A stretch of DNA of 64,000 nucleotides from Bradyrhizobium yuanmingense (GCF_029167105.1 NZ_JARFML010000002.1:124001-188000); one strand, 5' to 3'; shown: positions 41,508 through 51,237, counted from the stretch's first letter. Notes: generated by a model not told the origin, from the sequence alone. A program made the numbers and translations.

Positions 41508-41960
41508 ATGGCGAAAAAATCCCTCCAGCTCGGCCGCGCGGTCGAATGGCCGCACACGCCGGAAGAGGCCCAGCTCGACCGCGTGCCCAATCCGCAGAAG
41601 GGCACGGATTATCTGGTGCGCTTTACCGTGCCGGAATTCACCTCGCTCTGCCCGGTCACGGGCCAGCCGGATTTCGCGCATCTGATGATCGACTACGCGC
41701 CGGGCGCGTGGCTCTTGGAATCGAAATCGCTCAAGCTCTACATCGCGAGCTTCCGCAATCACGGCGCGTTCCACGAGGATTGCACCGTGATGATCGGCAA
41801 GCGCATCGCTTCCGAGATCAAGCCGAAATTCCTGCGCATCGGCGGCTATTGGTATCCGCGCGGCGGCATTCCGATCGACGTGTTCTGGCAGACCGGCCGC
41901 GTGCCGAAGGGCCTATGGGTGCCCGAGCAAGGTGTCGCGTCCTATCGCGGACGCGGCTGA
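41508..41960 (+). CDS. queF: NADPH-dependent 7-cyano-7-deazaguanine (preQ0) reductase
   Basis: QueF reduces preQ0 to preQ1 in queuosine tRNA modification. The 150-aa protein is the short unimodular form. The catalytic Cys48 is in [15 protein letters not shown], with Asp55 close by. The QueF motif occurs as ESKSLKLY at 71-78, and [13 protein letters not shown] follows. The ATG at 41508 is used; the 13-codon upstream extension is without a ribosome site. Other que genes are not in the window. Confidence 0.95.
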   Translation: MAKKSLQLGRAVEWPHTPEEAQLDRVPNPQKGTDYLVRFTVPEFTSLCPVTGQPDFAHLMIDYAPGAWLLESKSLKLYIASFRNHGAFHEDCTVMIGKRIASEIKPKFLRIGGYWYPRGGIPIDVFWQTGRVPKGLWVPEQGVASYRGRG

Positions 41961-41977
41961 GCCGCGCATCCTTCGTC

Positions 41978-44900
41978 TTACCACGCGTACCGCACCACAC
42001 CCTTGCCGGCATAGGAGCGCGTCACGCTGGAGAACTCGCCCTCGAACGTGCCGGCGGCGGACCAGCCGTTCAGCCACTTCTTCTCGACTGATCCCGTCAC
42101 CAGCGCAGAATCGGCGGCCATGGCCGCGCCGTTCACGACGAAGCTCGCGCCGGGCAGCGTCTGGAACGTCGCACCGATGACGCGGTCCGGATTGAAGTTA
42201 TGCGCCCAGGCGAGCCGCCCGCGCAGCGTAACGATGCCGTCAACCTGGGCGAAGGATTTGTCGCTGCGCAGACCGATCTCGGTGCGGGTGTCGGTGACGC
42301 TCTTGGCGCCATAGGCCAGCGCGAACATGTTACTGCCGACGATCGCCTGCTCGGCATAGGCCGGCAGATCGAACGTCGTGAATTGCGCCGCGGCGTAAGG
42401 TGTGAGGCCGACGCCCTGTGCGACGAAGCGATAGCCGCCCTCGAGTCGGCCAGAATAAGCGTTGGCGTTGAACTCGGCGCGGAGGCGATCGACGCCGGCC
42501 ACCGTCACCGTGCGATCGGTGACGATCTCCTGCCAGCCATAGGCCAGCGCGCCGGTGATGTAGGCAGGTCCAATGATATGACGGAAGAACGCGCCGGCCT
42601 GAAACAGATCGGACCGGCCGCCGCCGAGGGCATTCGCCACGGTGAAGTTGGTGCCGCCGCCGGCGAGCGCAAAGCCGACCAGCGTATCGCGGGAGATGCG
42701 ATAATCCGCGCCGACAGCGGTGCCATAGAGATTGCTTGTGGTGGTGTTGGACCCGACGGCCGTGCTGCCGTCAGTCTGCTGCGCGCCACCGAAGCCCGCC
42801 GCCCAGACGCTCCAGCGCTGCTCGAACGCCGGTGCGATCGGTGCCTTGGCGTAGATCGCAGCATATGCATCGCGCTCGCTGTTGTTGCGACCGGCGTTCT
42901 TTGCCGCATAAGCCAAGCTCTCGTCGGCATAAGCATTCGGCGCGCCGCCCGCACCGACCGGATCGCCGCGGCCCGCGATGAACGGATCGGTCATCACGCC
43001 CATGAACTGGTTCATCGCATTGAAGGTCGCCTGCTGCGGCGCGCTGCCGACCTCGCCGGAGAGCTGGGTCAAGCCGGCGGGCGTCAGGCTACCGAACACC
43101 ATCGGGATGGTGCCGTTGCTGTTGAAATAGTTGATGATCGCGTTGCCGACGCTCTGCTGATTGGCGTCGAGACTGCCGGAGGGAGGCACGAAGTTCAGCG
43201 CGAGGTTGAGGTAGGCATGGGTGGCGTCGTAGCTCAGACTGGTGTGAAAGCCCGACGGCAGGCCAATATTGGTCACCGTAGGACTGAACGCGTCGGTGAT
43301 GCTGGCCGCATTCAGGATCGTGTACTGCTTGGCGACGTAAGAGCCAGCCGCAAAATTTGCACTAACGGTGGCGCCGCCAAGCGATGCATTGCCGGCAACA
43401 TTGGCAAAGGTGGAGGTTGTGGGATTGACGAAGACATTGAAGTACGCCCCGGGTTGCATCACGAGGCTTGTCACTGCCATCGAGGTTCCCGGCCCACCTG
43501 GCGCACCCGGCGAGAAATAGCCTCCCGCGATCAGGGCGGCTCCGACTGCACCGTTTCCGGTCAGGTATCCATTGGAATTGACGGTGGTGAGAGTCGACGA
43601 CGCCATCGACCCCGACACGACGAGCGTGCCCCCGTCAACCGTGGTAGTGCCGGTGTAACCGCTGCTGTCGCCGGACAGGATCAGGGAGCCGGACCCGGTC
43701 TTCACGAAGCTGCCGGTGCCAATGATGGATCCGGCGAACACAGACGTCGAATTGTCGCCCCCGACGGTGAAGGCAAATGCGCCCGTATTGAGCTGGGTGC
43801 CCGCCACGCCGGCGAGTGAGCCGTAGGTCGCGCCGCCCGAGGTCGAGTAGACATTCGCACCGGCAGCCGTCATGTCCACCCGCCCCGTGACGGTGCCGCC
43901 ATAGGTGTTCATCGAAGCGAGACCGCCGGACAGTGTCACGTTGCCGTTGATCGTCCCATAGAGCTGCGTGTATCCGCCGGCGGCGTTGATCGATCCATTG
44001 ATCGTCCCGGTGGGGTCGACGACAATATTGGCGCCGATGGCGTTGCTGATCGTGTTTGTCGCATTCAGCGTTCCCGTGATTCCGAGATTGCCGTCGTTGG
44101 TCACGGTCGTCGCATTGACCGTCCGGCCGGCGTCGATCCAGGTGGCGTGAATCATCGCACTGGCCTGGTTGATCAGCGTCGTTACGGTGAGATCGCCGCC
44201 TGAGACAAAAAGGTCGGATATTGCACCGGTGGTCAGGGTCCCATTGACGGTGAGCGCACCGGTCACCGTGAAGGTACCGCCTTGATGGTCGACGTTGCCG
44301 TTGATCGTGCCGGCTGCATTCGCCGTGCCGGAATTCGTCAGTCCGCCATTGACCGTTCCAGTCGTCGTGAAAGTACCGGCGGCTGCGTTCGTCGTCCCGG
44401 CGGTGGTCGTGACCGTACCAGCGTTAGTGAAGGTACCGGCGTTGTTGACGATGCTGGTCGCGCTCAGCGTCCGGCCTGCCGAGACCTGGACCGCCGTGGC
44501 CGAGGTCGAATTGTTCGTCAGCGTCGTGATGCCGGTGAAGCTGCCGAACTGCACGGCCAAGCTCGATGTCCCGTTGTTGGTCACCGCACCATTGGTGGTC
44601 AGATCGCCGCTCAGCGCGAAGGAGCCGCTGCCCTGGTTGGTGATGCCGTCATTGAACACGCCCCTCGCGTTGGCCGTGCCCGAATTCGTCAGTCCGCCGT
44701 TGACCGTGTCCGTCGTGTTGAAGACGCCGGAATTGGTCGTGCCGCCGGTCGTCGTGATCAAGCCATTGTTGAAGATCGTGCCACCGTTGTTTGCAATCGT
44801 GGTCACGGAGACGACGCCGGCGGGAATGTTGGAGAAATTGCCGGTATTGGTGATGTCGCCGGTCAGGGCGCCTTGATTGCTCGTGATCGCACTGTTGGTC

Positions 44901-45412
44901 AGCGACGTGTTCAGAGTGCCAGTGTTGACGAAGGTCCCGGCGGCAACGCTGGTGGTGGTGAACGAGTTGGTGCCGGACAGCGTCAACCGGCTCGACCCTG
45001 CCTGCGAGATCGTGGCGCCGGTCATATTGTTGCTGATCGAGATGAAAGTGCCGACACCGACGGCATTGTTGGTGATGCCGGCGACAAAATTCACCGCCTG
45101 ACCGCTTATCGTGTAGCCCGGGGACGCAGCGTCGAAAATCCAGGACTGGGGTGAGATGGGGCCAAGGGTGACAGTGACCGCCGTCGTGCCCGTGTTGGAA
45201 AAGGTCGCGGTTTCGCCTGCGGTGTCGGGGACGGTGTTTGTCGACCAATTGGTCGGCTCGTTGTAATTGCCGTTGTCGACGCCGCCGTCCTGCCAGACTT
45301 GCGCTCGCGCCAGGGACGGGAGCAATGCAAGCGTCGCCAGCGCCGTGCCGGTCAGCAAAGCTCTAGTCAAGACGGCCCCACGTACGAGTCCAACCCCGCC
45401 TGCCCCGATCAT
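41978..45412 (-). CDS. Large type Va autotransporter
   Basis: A 1144-aa outer-membrane autotransporter. A signal peptide region (about 10-40, ALLTGTALATLALLPSLARA) leads to a Thr/Asn/Gly-rich passenger of roughly 800 residues. TVNGGLTNSGTANA occurs twice. The PATR-type autotransporter strand repeat SGSLILSGDSSGYTGTTTVD is followed by GGTLVVSGSM. The C-terminal beta-barrel (about 870-1144) ends in a terminal aromatic (VVRYAW). Composition suggests a beta-helical passenger; no protease or lipase site is visible, so adhesion is the likeliest role. The ATG at 45410-45412 is used; TTG or GTG codons just upstream are alternatives. It converges on queF with 17 nt between. Confidence 0.88.
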   Translation of the reverse strand: MIGAGGVGLVRGAVLTRALLTGTALATLALLPSLARAQVWQDGGVDNGNYNEPTNWSTNTVPDTAGETATFSNTGTTAVTVTLGPISPQSWIFDAASPGYTISGQAVNFVAGITNNAVGVGTFISISNNMTGATISQAGSSRLTLSGTNSFTTTSVAAGTFVNTGTLNTSLTNSAITSNQGALTGDITNTGNFSNIPAGVVSVTTIANNGGTIFNNGLITTTGGTTNSGVFNTTDTVNGGLTNSGTANARGVFNDGITNQGSGSFALSGDLTTNGAVTNNGTSSLAVQFGSFTGITTLTNNSTSATAVQVSAGRTLSATSIVNNAGTFTNAGTVTTTAGTTNAAAGTFTTTGTVNGGLTNSGTANAAGTINGNVDHQGGTFTVTGALTVNGTLTTGAISDLFVSGGDLTVTTLINQASAMIHATWIDAGRTVNATTVTNDGNLGITGTLNATNTISNAIGANIVVDPTGTINGSINAAGGYTQLYGTINGNVTLSGGLASMNTYGGTVTGRVDMTAAGANVYSTSGGATYGSLAGVAGTQLNTGAFAFTVGGDNSTSVFAGSIIGTGSFVKTGSGSLILSGDSSGYTGTTTVDGGTLVVSGSMASSTLTTVNSNGYLTGNGAVGAALIAGGYFSPGAPGGPGTSMAVTSLVMQPGAYFNVFVNPTTSTFANVAGNASLGGATVSANFAAGSYVAKQYTILNAASITDAFSPTVTNIGLPSGFHTSLSYDATHAYLNLALNFVPPSGSLDANQQSVGNAIINYFNSNGTIPMVFGSLTPAGLTQLSGEVGSAPQQATFNAMNQFMGVMTDPFIAGRGDPVGAGGAPNAYADESLAYAAKNAGRNNSERDAYAAIYAKAPIAPAFEQRWSVWAAGFGGAQQTDGSTAVGSNTTTSNLYGTAVGADYRISRDTLVGFALAGGGTNFTVANALGGGRSDLFQAGAFFRHIIGPAYITGALAYGWQEIVTDRTVTVAGVDRLRAEFNANAYSGRLEGGYRFVAQGVGLTPYAAAQFTTFDLPAYAEQAIVGSNMFALAYGAKSVTDTRTEIGLRSDKSFAQVDGIVTLRGRLAWAHNFNPDRVIGATFQTLPGASFVVNGAAMAADSALVTGSVEKKWLNGWSAAGTFEGEFSSVTRSYAGKGVVRYAW

Positions 45413-45643
45413 CGAAATTCCGCTGGGCCCCTGCGCCACCCTCAATTACCAATTCTTGAGCGAAAAATATCTAGCTGCTTCGCCAGCGAAGAACCATTGA
45501 TGATGGATTCCATCGCCGGATGACTCGGCGATTTCCCCCGCGTGTGATTGTCGAGCAACACTAGGTTGCGCATTTCCCGGGCACCCAGCGATATCGGGCT
45601 GGAAACCAGGTCAGTCGCAGGGCGAGCCCGATGTGCCCAGCTC

Positions 45644-47518
45644 CTAATACGCGCTCAGCAAATCCACCTTCGCATTCGCCAGCACCAGGCGCCGTGCCAG
45701 GATCGCGGCGAGATTGCGCATGATCTTCAACGAGGTTTCCGGGTGCAGCCGCCGGTAATCGGCAAAGCTGTCGAGCGGCAGTTCGAGGCTGGTGACGGGC
45801 GTGTCGGCGAAGACGTCGGCGCTGCGGCTTTGCTCCAGGATCGCCATCTCGCCGAATTCCATGCCGGGCCCAAGCGAGGCGAGCCGCACGCCGCTCGGCA
45901 GCTTCACGCTGACCATGCCGCTCTGGAGAAAGAACAGCGAATTGGCGGGCTCGCCGGCCGCGATGATGCGCTGGCCGGCCGCGTAATGCCGCGTGGTCGA
46001 CAGCTTGACGATGGCGGCGATCTCCTCGGCGTCGAGCTCGGCGAGCAACGCCTGCTCGACCAGCTGGGCGTTCTCCTTGAGATCGGTGAAGCCGCCGAAG
46101 CGGTAAATCACCTGGTCTTCGGCCCATTCGATGGCGTCGTCGAGCAGCGCGAAGCGGCGCAGCCGGCGCGGCTCGGCGGTGCGTGCGGCGATCGCGCTCC
46201 ACACCGCGGAGGTGCCCTCGAAGCCGGACAGAATGGTGGTGACGCCGGCATTGCCGAGCGCGGTCAGCGTCTCGCCGAGCAGCGCGGCGCCGGCCGCGGT
46301 GATGTCGGGGACGCGGCGGAAGTCGATGATCAGGAGCGGCGCGTTCGGCGGCTCGCTGGTGAGCCTTCGGGTGACATAGTCGATCGTGGCGAAATTCATC
46401 GCCCCGACCAGCTCGAGCACGCGGATGTCGCTGTGGCGTTCGTCGAGGATCTGCTGCTCGTGCGGCTGGCGGCTGCGACGCGAGGAGATGCCGTAGACGT
46501 CGTAGTCCGCCATGATGCTGGTGCGGACGTCTGCGTTGCGGTTGAGCATGTGCAGGTCGAACCGCGCCGACAGCGCCTCGCAGACCTTCAGGCCGCGCAC
46601 GCTGTTGAAATGGTCGTCGAGCAGCGGCGAGAAGGTGCCGAGCCCGAGCTGCGAGGGCAGCGCCGCGACGATGCCGCCGCCGACGCCGCTCTTGGCGGGA
46701 ATGCCGACGCGATAGGTCCACTCGCCGGCGTAGTCGTACATGCCCGAGCTCGTCATCACCGAGAGCGTGCGCGCGACGACGTGCGGCGTGATCACTTGCA
46801 CGCCCGTCACCGGATTGATGCCGCGGTTGGCGAGCGTTGCCGCCATCACCGCGAGGTCGCGCGCAGTGACCAGGATCGCGCATTGGCGGAAATAGACCTC
46901 GAGCACGGCATCGACGTCGTCGGGCAGCACCGCGTAATTCCGCAGCAGCCAGGCGATTGCCCGATTCCGGTTGCCGGTCGCAGTCTCCGAGGCGTGTACG
47001 GCCTCGTCGACGCCGAGCTCGCGGCCGGCGAACGCGCTGAGCTTGGCGCGGACGCGCTCGAAGGCGCCCTTCCCTTCGACGTCATAGATCAGGCCCGAGC
47101 AGGCGATGGCGCCGGCATTGACCATGGGATTGAAGGGACGGTTGTCGTTGGTGAGCCGGATCGAGTTGAAGGCCTCGCCGCTCGGCTCGACGCCGATCGT
47201 GGCCGAGACGCGCGCCTCGCCGACCAGCTCCAGCGCCAGCGCGAACACGAAGGCTTTGGACACCGACTGGATCGTGAACGGCACCTCGCTGTCACCGACT
47301 TCGTAGACATGGCCGTCGATGGTGACGAGCGCGATGCCGAAATGATCGGGGTTGGCGCGCTTCAACTCGGGAATGTAGTCGGCGAGCTCGCCGGAATTGT
47401 CGGTCCGGAATTCGGCGTGGCAATCAGCGAGGAAACGCCGCAGCGGCGGCTTGGTGAGGTATCCGGTCGAACGGGCCGGACCGGCTGCGCTGGCCGAATG
47501 GCTGGTCTGGACGTCCAC
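45644..47518 (-). CDS. glsA: Glutaminase fused to STAS and cyclic-nucleotide-binding domains
   Basis: A 624-aa fusion. The glutaminase domain (about 25-310) hydrolyses glutamine to glutamate and ammonia. Its Ser85-x-x-Lys88 pair is in FTIQSVSKAF, and PMVNAGAIACSG, SETATGNRNRA and the loop VGIPAKSGVGGGIVA are intact. A STAS domain (about 365-465) has DFRRVPDITAAGAALL. A cyclic-nucleotide-binding domain (about 490-610) has the phosphate cassette FGEMAILEQSRSADVFA with its Arg retained. The GTG start at 47518 has GAGGTG upstream. The regulated-glutaminase role is inferred; a complete adenylate cyclase lies 28 kb away. Confidence 0.9.
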   Translation of the reverse strand: MDVQTSHSASAAGPARSTGYLTKPPLRRFLADCHAEFRTDNSGELADYIPELKRANPDHFGIALVTIDGHVYEVGDSEVPFTIQSVSKAFVFALALELVGEARVSATIGVEPSGEAFNSIRLTNDNRPFNPMVNAGAIACSGLIYDVEGKGAFERVRAKLSAFAGRELGVDEAVHASETATGNRNRAIAWLLRNYAVLPDDVDAVLEVYFRQCAILVTARDLAVMAATLANRGINPVTGVQVITPHVVARTLSVMTSSGMYDYAGEWTYRVGIPAKSGVGGGIVAALPSQLGLGTFSPLLDDHFNSVRGLKVCEALSARFDLHMLNRNADVRTSIMADYDVYGISSRRSRQPHEQQILDERHSDIRVLELVGAMNFATIDYVTRRLTSEPPNAPLLIIDFRRVPDITAAGAALLGETLTALGNAGVTTILSGFEGTSAVWSAIAARTAEPRRLRRFALLDDAIEWAEDQVIYRFGGFTDLKENAQLVEQALLAELDAEEIAAIVKLSTTRHYAAGQRIIAAGEPANSLFFLQSGMVSVKLPSGVRLASLGPGMEFGEMAILEQSRSADVFADTPVTSLELPLDSFADYRRLHPETSLKIMRNLAAILARRLVLANAKVDLLSAY

Positions 47519-47654
47519 GGTCTCACACCTCGATTTGCCCAGAAACGAAGCAATTCGTGTGCCATGTATACCGGGCCGGTGGTGTCGTGGTGGGGAGCAA
47601 TGCCCCCTGCGTCGGGCCCTATCGTGGACGGGGTGATTGAGCGGCCCTTCGCGC

Positions 47655-47686
47655 GGTGGGCGGGATGTCCCGCCCACCCGCTTTTT
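47655..47686 (+). terminator. Hairpin with T-tract between the cyclase-family gene and glsA
   Basis: GGTGGGCGGG-ATGT-CCCGCCCACC is a perfect 10-bp stem followed on the plus strand by CGCTTTTT. It sits 16 nt beyond the minus-strand cyclase-family stop. As a structure it would terminate plus-strand (antisense) transcripts best, but it also marks the 3' end of the minus-strand gene. The remaining 176-nt gap holds the glsA promoter. Confidence 0.55.
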
Positions 47687-47694
47687 CATCCGCC

Positions 47695-48783
47695 TCAGGT
47701 GATCGCGATCGGACAGCCATTGCTGCCGGTCGCGCCTTTGATCGGCGACGGCGTGAAGCAGTAGACGAACTGGTACTTCTTGTCGGCAATCAACTCGTCG
47801 AAGATCAGGTTCTCGTGGTTGAGGATGCCGTGCTTGGTCTGCAATTCGGCGTGAACCACGAAGGCGAGCGACTTGTCGGGATTGGGCACCACTTCGACCG
47901 CCCAGGTGTCGGCCGCAGTCAGCGCGAGATCCTTCTCGATGATCCACTTCGCGGCATCGAGGCCGATTCCAGGCTCGCCGCTGTTATAGCGATCATTGTT
48001 CTTCATCCACAGGGAGCCCCAGCCGGTGTGGAACATGATCGCATCGCCTGGCTTGATGTCGCTCTCCGCGATGCTTTGCTTCGCCAGCGCCGCCTTGATA
48101 TCGGCCGAGGTGATCTCTTGGCCCGCATCCATCATGCCGCCCTTCAGCGCGACCATATCGATCAGGTGGGCGCGTGTGAACAGCGGCTTGAGCTTCTCGG
48201 TGCCAAGCTTCTTCAGGCCGTAGGCGTCGCCGATCTCAGCGGCGCTGAAGCCGTTGTAGAAGCGCATCTCGCTCTTGTCGCCGTCCTTGCCCAGCTGGAT
48301 ACCGATATGGCCGAGTCCGTCGAATTGTGTGCCGGTCTGGCCGATTTCGGTGGCGAGAAACTCGTCGTGATAGACGAGCTTGTTGTCGCCGAACGGGCCG
48401 CCAGTCGGCCCGCCGGGAATGCGCAACGAAAATGCGCGGGCGCCGAACAACGGCATGCCTTGCTCGTAAACGCGGCCGATCTTGTAGATCTTGCCATCCT
48501 TGATCCACTTCACGGCATCGAGAACCTTCGCCGGCGTGATGTGGTTCGACGCGCCAGCCTCGTCGTCCTTGCCCCATTTCGAGGGCCACCAAGGCTTGTC
48601 CACGCCCTTTGGCATCGCCGGGGTTTGGGCTTGGGCCGCGGTGATCGGTGCAAGTGAGAACTTGCCGTGCATCGCACCTGCGAATGCCGCTCCGGCCGCA
48701 CCAGCAAGGCCTGCCGTGCGGAGCAAGGTCCGCCGATCGGTCGCCGCACCGCCCTTCTCTTCATCGCCTTTGGTATCGTCCAT
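47695..48783 (-). CDS. Cyclase-family (kynurenine formamidase-like) protein
   Basis: A 362-aa exported protein with a Tat-like signal (DRRTLLRTAGLAGAAGAAFAG). The PF04199 cyclase/kynurenine formamidase fold includes the region ATEIGQTGTQFDGLGHIGIQ. In classical members this motif is HxGTHxDxPxH; here the two His before Asp are Gln, while Asp and the later His are kept. DAIMFHTGWGSLWMKNNDRY is typical of the larger-size subgroup. Metal binding may therefore differ. GGGAGGAAGCG precedes the ATG. It is divergent from a COG0523 GTPase across 116 nt. Confidence 0.85.
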   Translation of the reverse strand: MDDTKGDEEKGGAATDRRTLLRTAGLAGAAGAAFAGAMHGKFSLAPITAAQAQTPAMPKGVDKPWWPSKWGKDDEAGASNHITPAKVLDAVKWIKDGKIYKIGRVYEQGMPLFGARAFSLRIPGGPTGGPFGDNKLVYHDEFLATEIGQTGTQFDGLGHIGIQLGKDGDKSEMRFYNGFSAAEIGDAYGLKKLGTEKLKPLFTRAHLIDMVALKGGMMDAGQEITSADIKAALAKQSIAESDIKPGDAIMFHTGWGSLWMKNNDRYNSGEPGIGLDAAKWIIEKDLALTAADTWAVEVVPNPDKSLAFVVHAELQTKHGILNHENLIFDELIADKKYQFVYCFTPSPIKGATGSNGCPIAIT

Positions 48784-48899
48784 CGCTTCCTCCCGGGGTG
48801 TGCCCGCTGAGATCGGGCTTAAGATCCTGTTTTCGGAATGCTCGTCCTCCATTAGGCTGTTGTCCAGCGACAAAAATAAGACCAGGGTTGAGGACGCCG

Positions 48900-49970
48900 A
48901 TGAGCCTGTTCGAGAGCGACAAATCCGCCGAGCGGACTCCGGTGTCACTGATCACCGGCTTTCTTGGCAGCGGCAAGACCACATTGCTCAACCGCCTGCT
49001 GCGCCACGACGCGATGAAGGACAGCGCCGTCGTCATCAACGAATATGGCGAGGTCAGCCTCGACCATCTCCTCGTGGAACGCGTGGACGGCGAAGTCGCT
49101 GTGCTCGCGAGCGGTTGTATTTGCTGCACTATTCGCAGCGATCTGGAAGAAACCCTGCGCGCGCTGCTGGTGCGCCGCGATCGTGGCGAGGTCCCGCCGT
49201 TCCGCAGGATTCTGGTCGAGACAACGGGGTTGGCTGACCCCGCTCCCATCGCTCAGCTGCTGCTGAACAACCCTTTGGTCTCGCATTTCCTGTGGCTGGA
49301 CACCGTGGTGACCACCGTCGACGCGGTCAATGCAGCGCGGCAGCTCGACCGCCAATACGAGGCGGTGAAGCAGATCGCGCTCGCAGACCGGCTGCTGATC
49401 ACTAAGCGCGATTTGGTCAAGGACACTGACACATTGGACTTGCGGCTACGTCGGCTCAATCCTGGCGCCAGGATCGAGAGCGTGGTGCATGGCGAGGTCG
49501 ATCCGGCCCAACTGTTCGGCGCCGCCCTCATTGACCCCGAAAAGAAGACCGCCGATATCGAGCGCTGGCTCAACGAGCAGGCGTTTGCCGACTTCGCCAA
49601 GGCGGCGCATGAGCGCGGCCATCATCACGATGGCGGTCATGCCCATCACGAGCATCACAGCCACGATGCGTCGATCCTCAGCTTCATGATCGCGTTCGAC
49701 GATCCCCTCGACTGGATGGCCGTATCGCGCTGGCTCGCGCATCTGCGCGCCACGCGGGGCGAGGATCTGTTGCGGGTCAAGGGCATCTTAAATCTTCGCG
49801 ATGAAGCGACGCCAGTCGCGGTCCATGGCGTCCACCACGTCTTCCATCCGCCGGTGGCGCTTGCAAAATGGCCAAATGCCGACCGCCGTTCGCGCATCGT
49901 GTTCATCACCCGTGGCATTACGCGTCACGAGGTGCTTGACCTCTGGCAGGGGGTCCACGCGGGCGCCTGA
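48900..49970 (+). CDS. COG0523 (CobW/YjiA-type) GTPase
   Basis: A 356-aa P-loop GTPase likely involved in metal delivery. Walker A is GFLGSGKTTLL (residues 20-30). The metal site CxCC is Cys73-I-Cys75-Cys76 in ASGCICCTI, and ETTGLADPAPIAQLLL and the base-recognition TKRD are present. A His-rich segment (about residues 240-257, HERGHHHDGGHAHHEHHSHD) lies between the GTPase and the CobW C-terminal domain. GAGGACGCC precedes the ATG. In COG0523 families such His-rich runs are associated with zinc. The likely client is unknown, but the divergent cyclase-family gene is a candidate. Confidence 0.92.
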   Translation: MSLFESDKSAERTPVSLITGFLGSGKTTLLNRLLRHDAMKDSAVVINEYGEVSLDHLLVERVDGEVAVLASGCICCTIRSDLEETLRALLVRRDRGEVPPFRRILVETTGLADPAPIAQLLLNNPLVSHFLWLDTVVTTVDAVNAARQLDRQYEAVKQIALADRLLITKRDLVKDTDTLDLRLRRLNPGARIESVVHGEVDPAQLFGAALIDPEKKTADIERWLNEQAFADFAKAAHERGHHHDGGHAHHEHHSHDASILSFMIAFDDPLDWMAVSRWLAHLRATRGEDLLRVKGILNLRDEATPVAVHGVHHVFHPPVALAKWPNADRRSRIVFITRGITRHEVLDLWQGVHAGA

Positions 49971-50028
49971 GTTTCCACAAGGACAGCTCGCGAAGCTTTT
50001 TTAAGGGGCGCTTCTCCCGGACGCGCCC

Positions 50029-51237
50029 TCAGACGCGGGCATCTGACGGCGCCCGCTGCTTGAGCAGCCGCGCGCAGACGAGGCCGAGCAGCACCATGAT
50101 CGCGGCGCTCGCAGACAGCGTCGCCATCTTGCCGGCATGCTGGAGCCCGAAGCCGTAGGCGAGAGGTCCCACCGTCTGCCCCATGAAGAAGAAGAACGAA
50201 TGCAGCGACATTGCGGTGGCGCGCGCCTCGACCGAGAGCTCGCTGGCGAAGACCTGGAGACAGCCATGGGCGATGTAGAAGCCCCAGCCCATCACGACGA
50301 GATTCAGCGCCTGCACTTCCCAGCGTGGACCGAAGGCGACGGCGATGAGCTGTGAGGCGACCAGGGTCATCCCTGCGATCATCATGCCCTTCACGCCGAG
50401 CCAAGGCAGCAGGCGCGACACCGTGAGCGTGTAGAACAGGCCGCCGACCGCAAACCCGGCGATGACGATGCCGGCGATCGAGAGCGAGGTCTGGCCGAGC
50501 TCGAAAAGGAACGAAGCGATATAAGGAAACAACCCGAGTACGCAGCAGCCTTCGATGAACACAGCCGAATAGCAGACATAGGCGTTCGGGTTGGTGAAGA
50601 TGGTGCGATAGCCGGCCTTCAGCGCCGACAGGCTCGTTTTCGGCGGATGCTTGACCTTGGCGCCACGAAAGCCGGCGGCGACCGCGATCGATGCGACGAT
50701 CACGAGCGCACCGAGCGCCGCCAGGACGCCGCGCCAGCCGAGGAAATCGCCGATCAGGCCGGAGGCCGAGGCGCCAAGCAGATTGCCGGTCATGGCGCCG
50801 GCGAGCGTGCGGCTGATCGCAACCTGGCGTTTTTCAGGCCCGACGAGATCGCTGGTCAGGCTGAGCGCCACCGGAAATACGCCGCCGGAGCCGATGCCCG
50901 CGAGGATGCGGGTCGCAAAAAGAACCGAGAACGACGTCGAGAATGCGCCCAGGATGTTGGCGAGGCCGAGCAGCGCGAGGCAGCCGATCATCAGCCGCGT
51001 CTTGCCGAACAGGTCGGCGGCGGCGCCGATGATCGGCTGGATGATCGCGAAGGTGAAGGCGAACACCGCGGCAAAGCCCGCGGCGGTCGCGATGCTGACG
51101 CCAAAATCCTCGGCGACGTGCGGCAGCACCGGATCGAGCGCGCGGGCCGACAAGGCAGCAGCAAAGCTTGCGCCTGAGATGACGTAGAGCGCCGTCGGCA
51201 AGCCGTGATCTGGCGGCCGCGCCTCGCTCTTCTGCAT
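50029..51237 (-). CDS. Major facilitator superfamily transporter
   Basis: A 402-aa inner-membrane transporter with about 12 hydrophobic helices. Loop 2-3 has the MFS signature region GAAADLFGKTRLMIGCLALL, and FATRILAGIGSGGVFPVALS is the helix 4 motif. It resembles drug or sugar-efflux type MFS proteins, but the substrate cannot be told. Its ATG overlaps the kdsA stop by one base (TAATG), so it is probably translated after kdsA. The upstream extension in the frame belongs to an overlap with kdsA and is rejected. Confidence 0.87.
   Translation of the reverse strand: MQKSEARPPDHGLPTALYVISGASFAAALSARALDPVLPHVAEDFGVSIATAAGFAAVFAFTFAIIQPIIGAAADLFGKTRLMIGCLALLGLANILGAFSTSFSVLFATRILAGIGSGGVFPVALSLTSDLVGPEKRQVAISRTLAGAMTGNLLGASASGLIGDFLGWRGVLAALGALVIVASIAVAAGFRGAKVKHPPKTSLSALKAGYRTIFTNPNAYVCYSAVFIEGCCVLGLFPYIASFLFELGQTSLSIAGIVIAGFAVGGLFYTLTVSRLLPWLGVKGMMIAGMTLVASQLIAVAFGPRWEVQALNLVVMGWGFYIAHGCLQVFASELSVEARATAMSLHSFFFFMGQTVGPLAYGFGLQHAGKMATLSASAAIMVLLGLVCARLLKQRAPSDARV

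Noticed and set aside
42200-43819. A 539-codon open frame on the plus strand
   Set aside because: It lies opposite the autotransporter gene, is rich in Arg/Gly/Ala/His without motifs, and is a shadow of that GC-rich coding frame.
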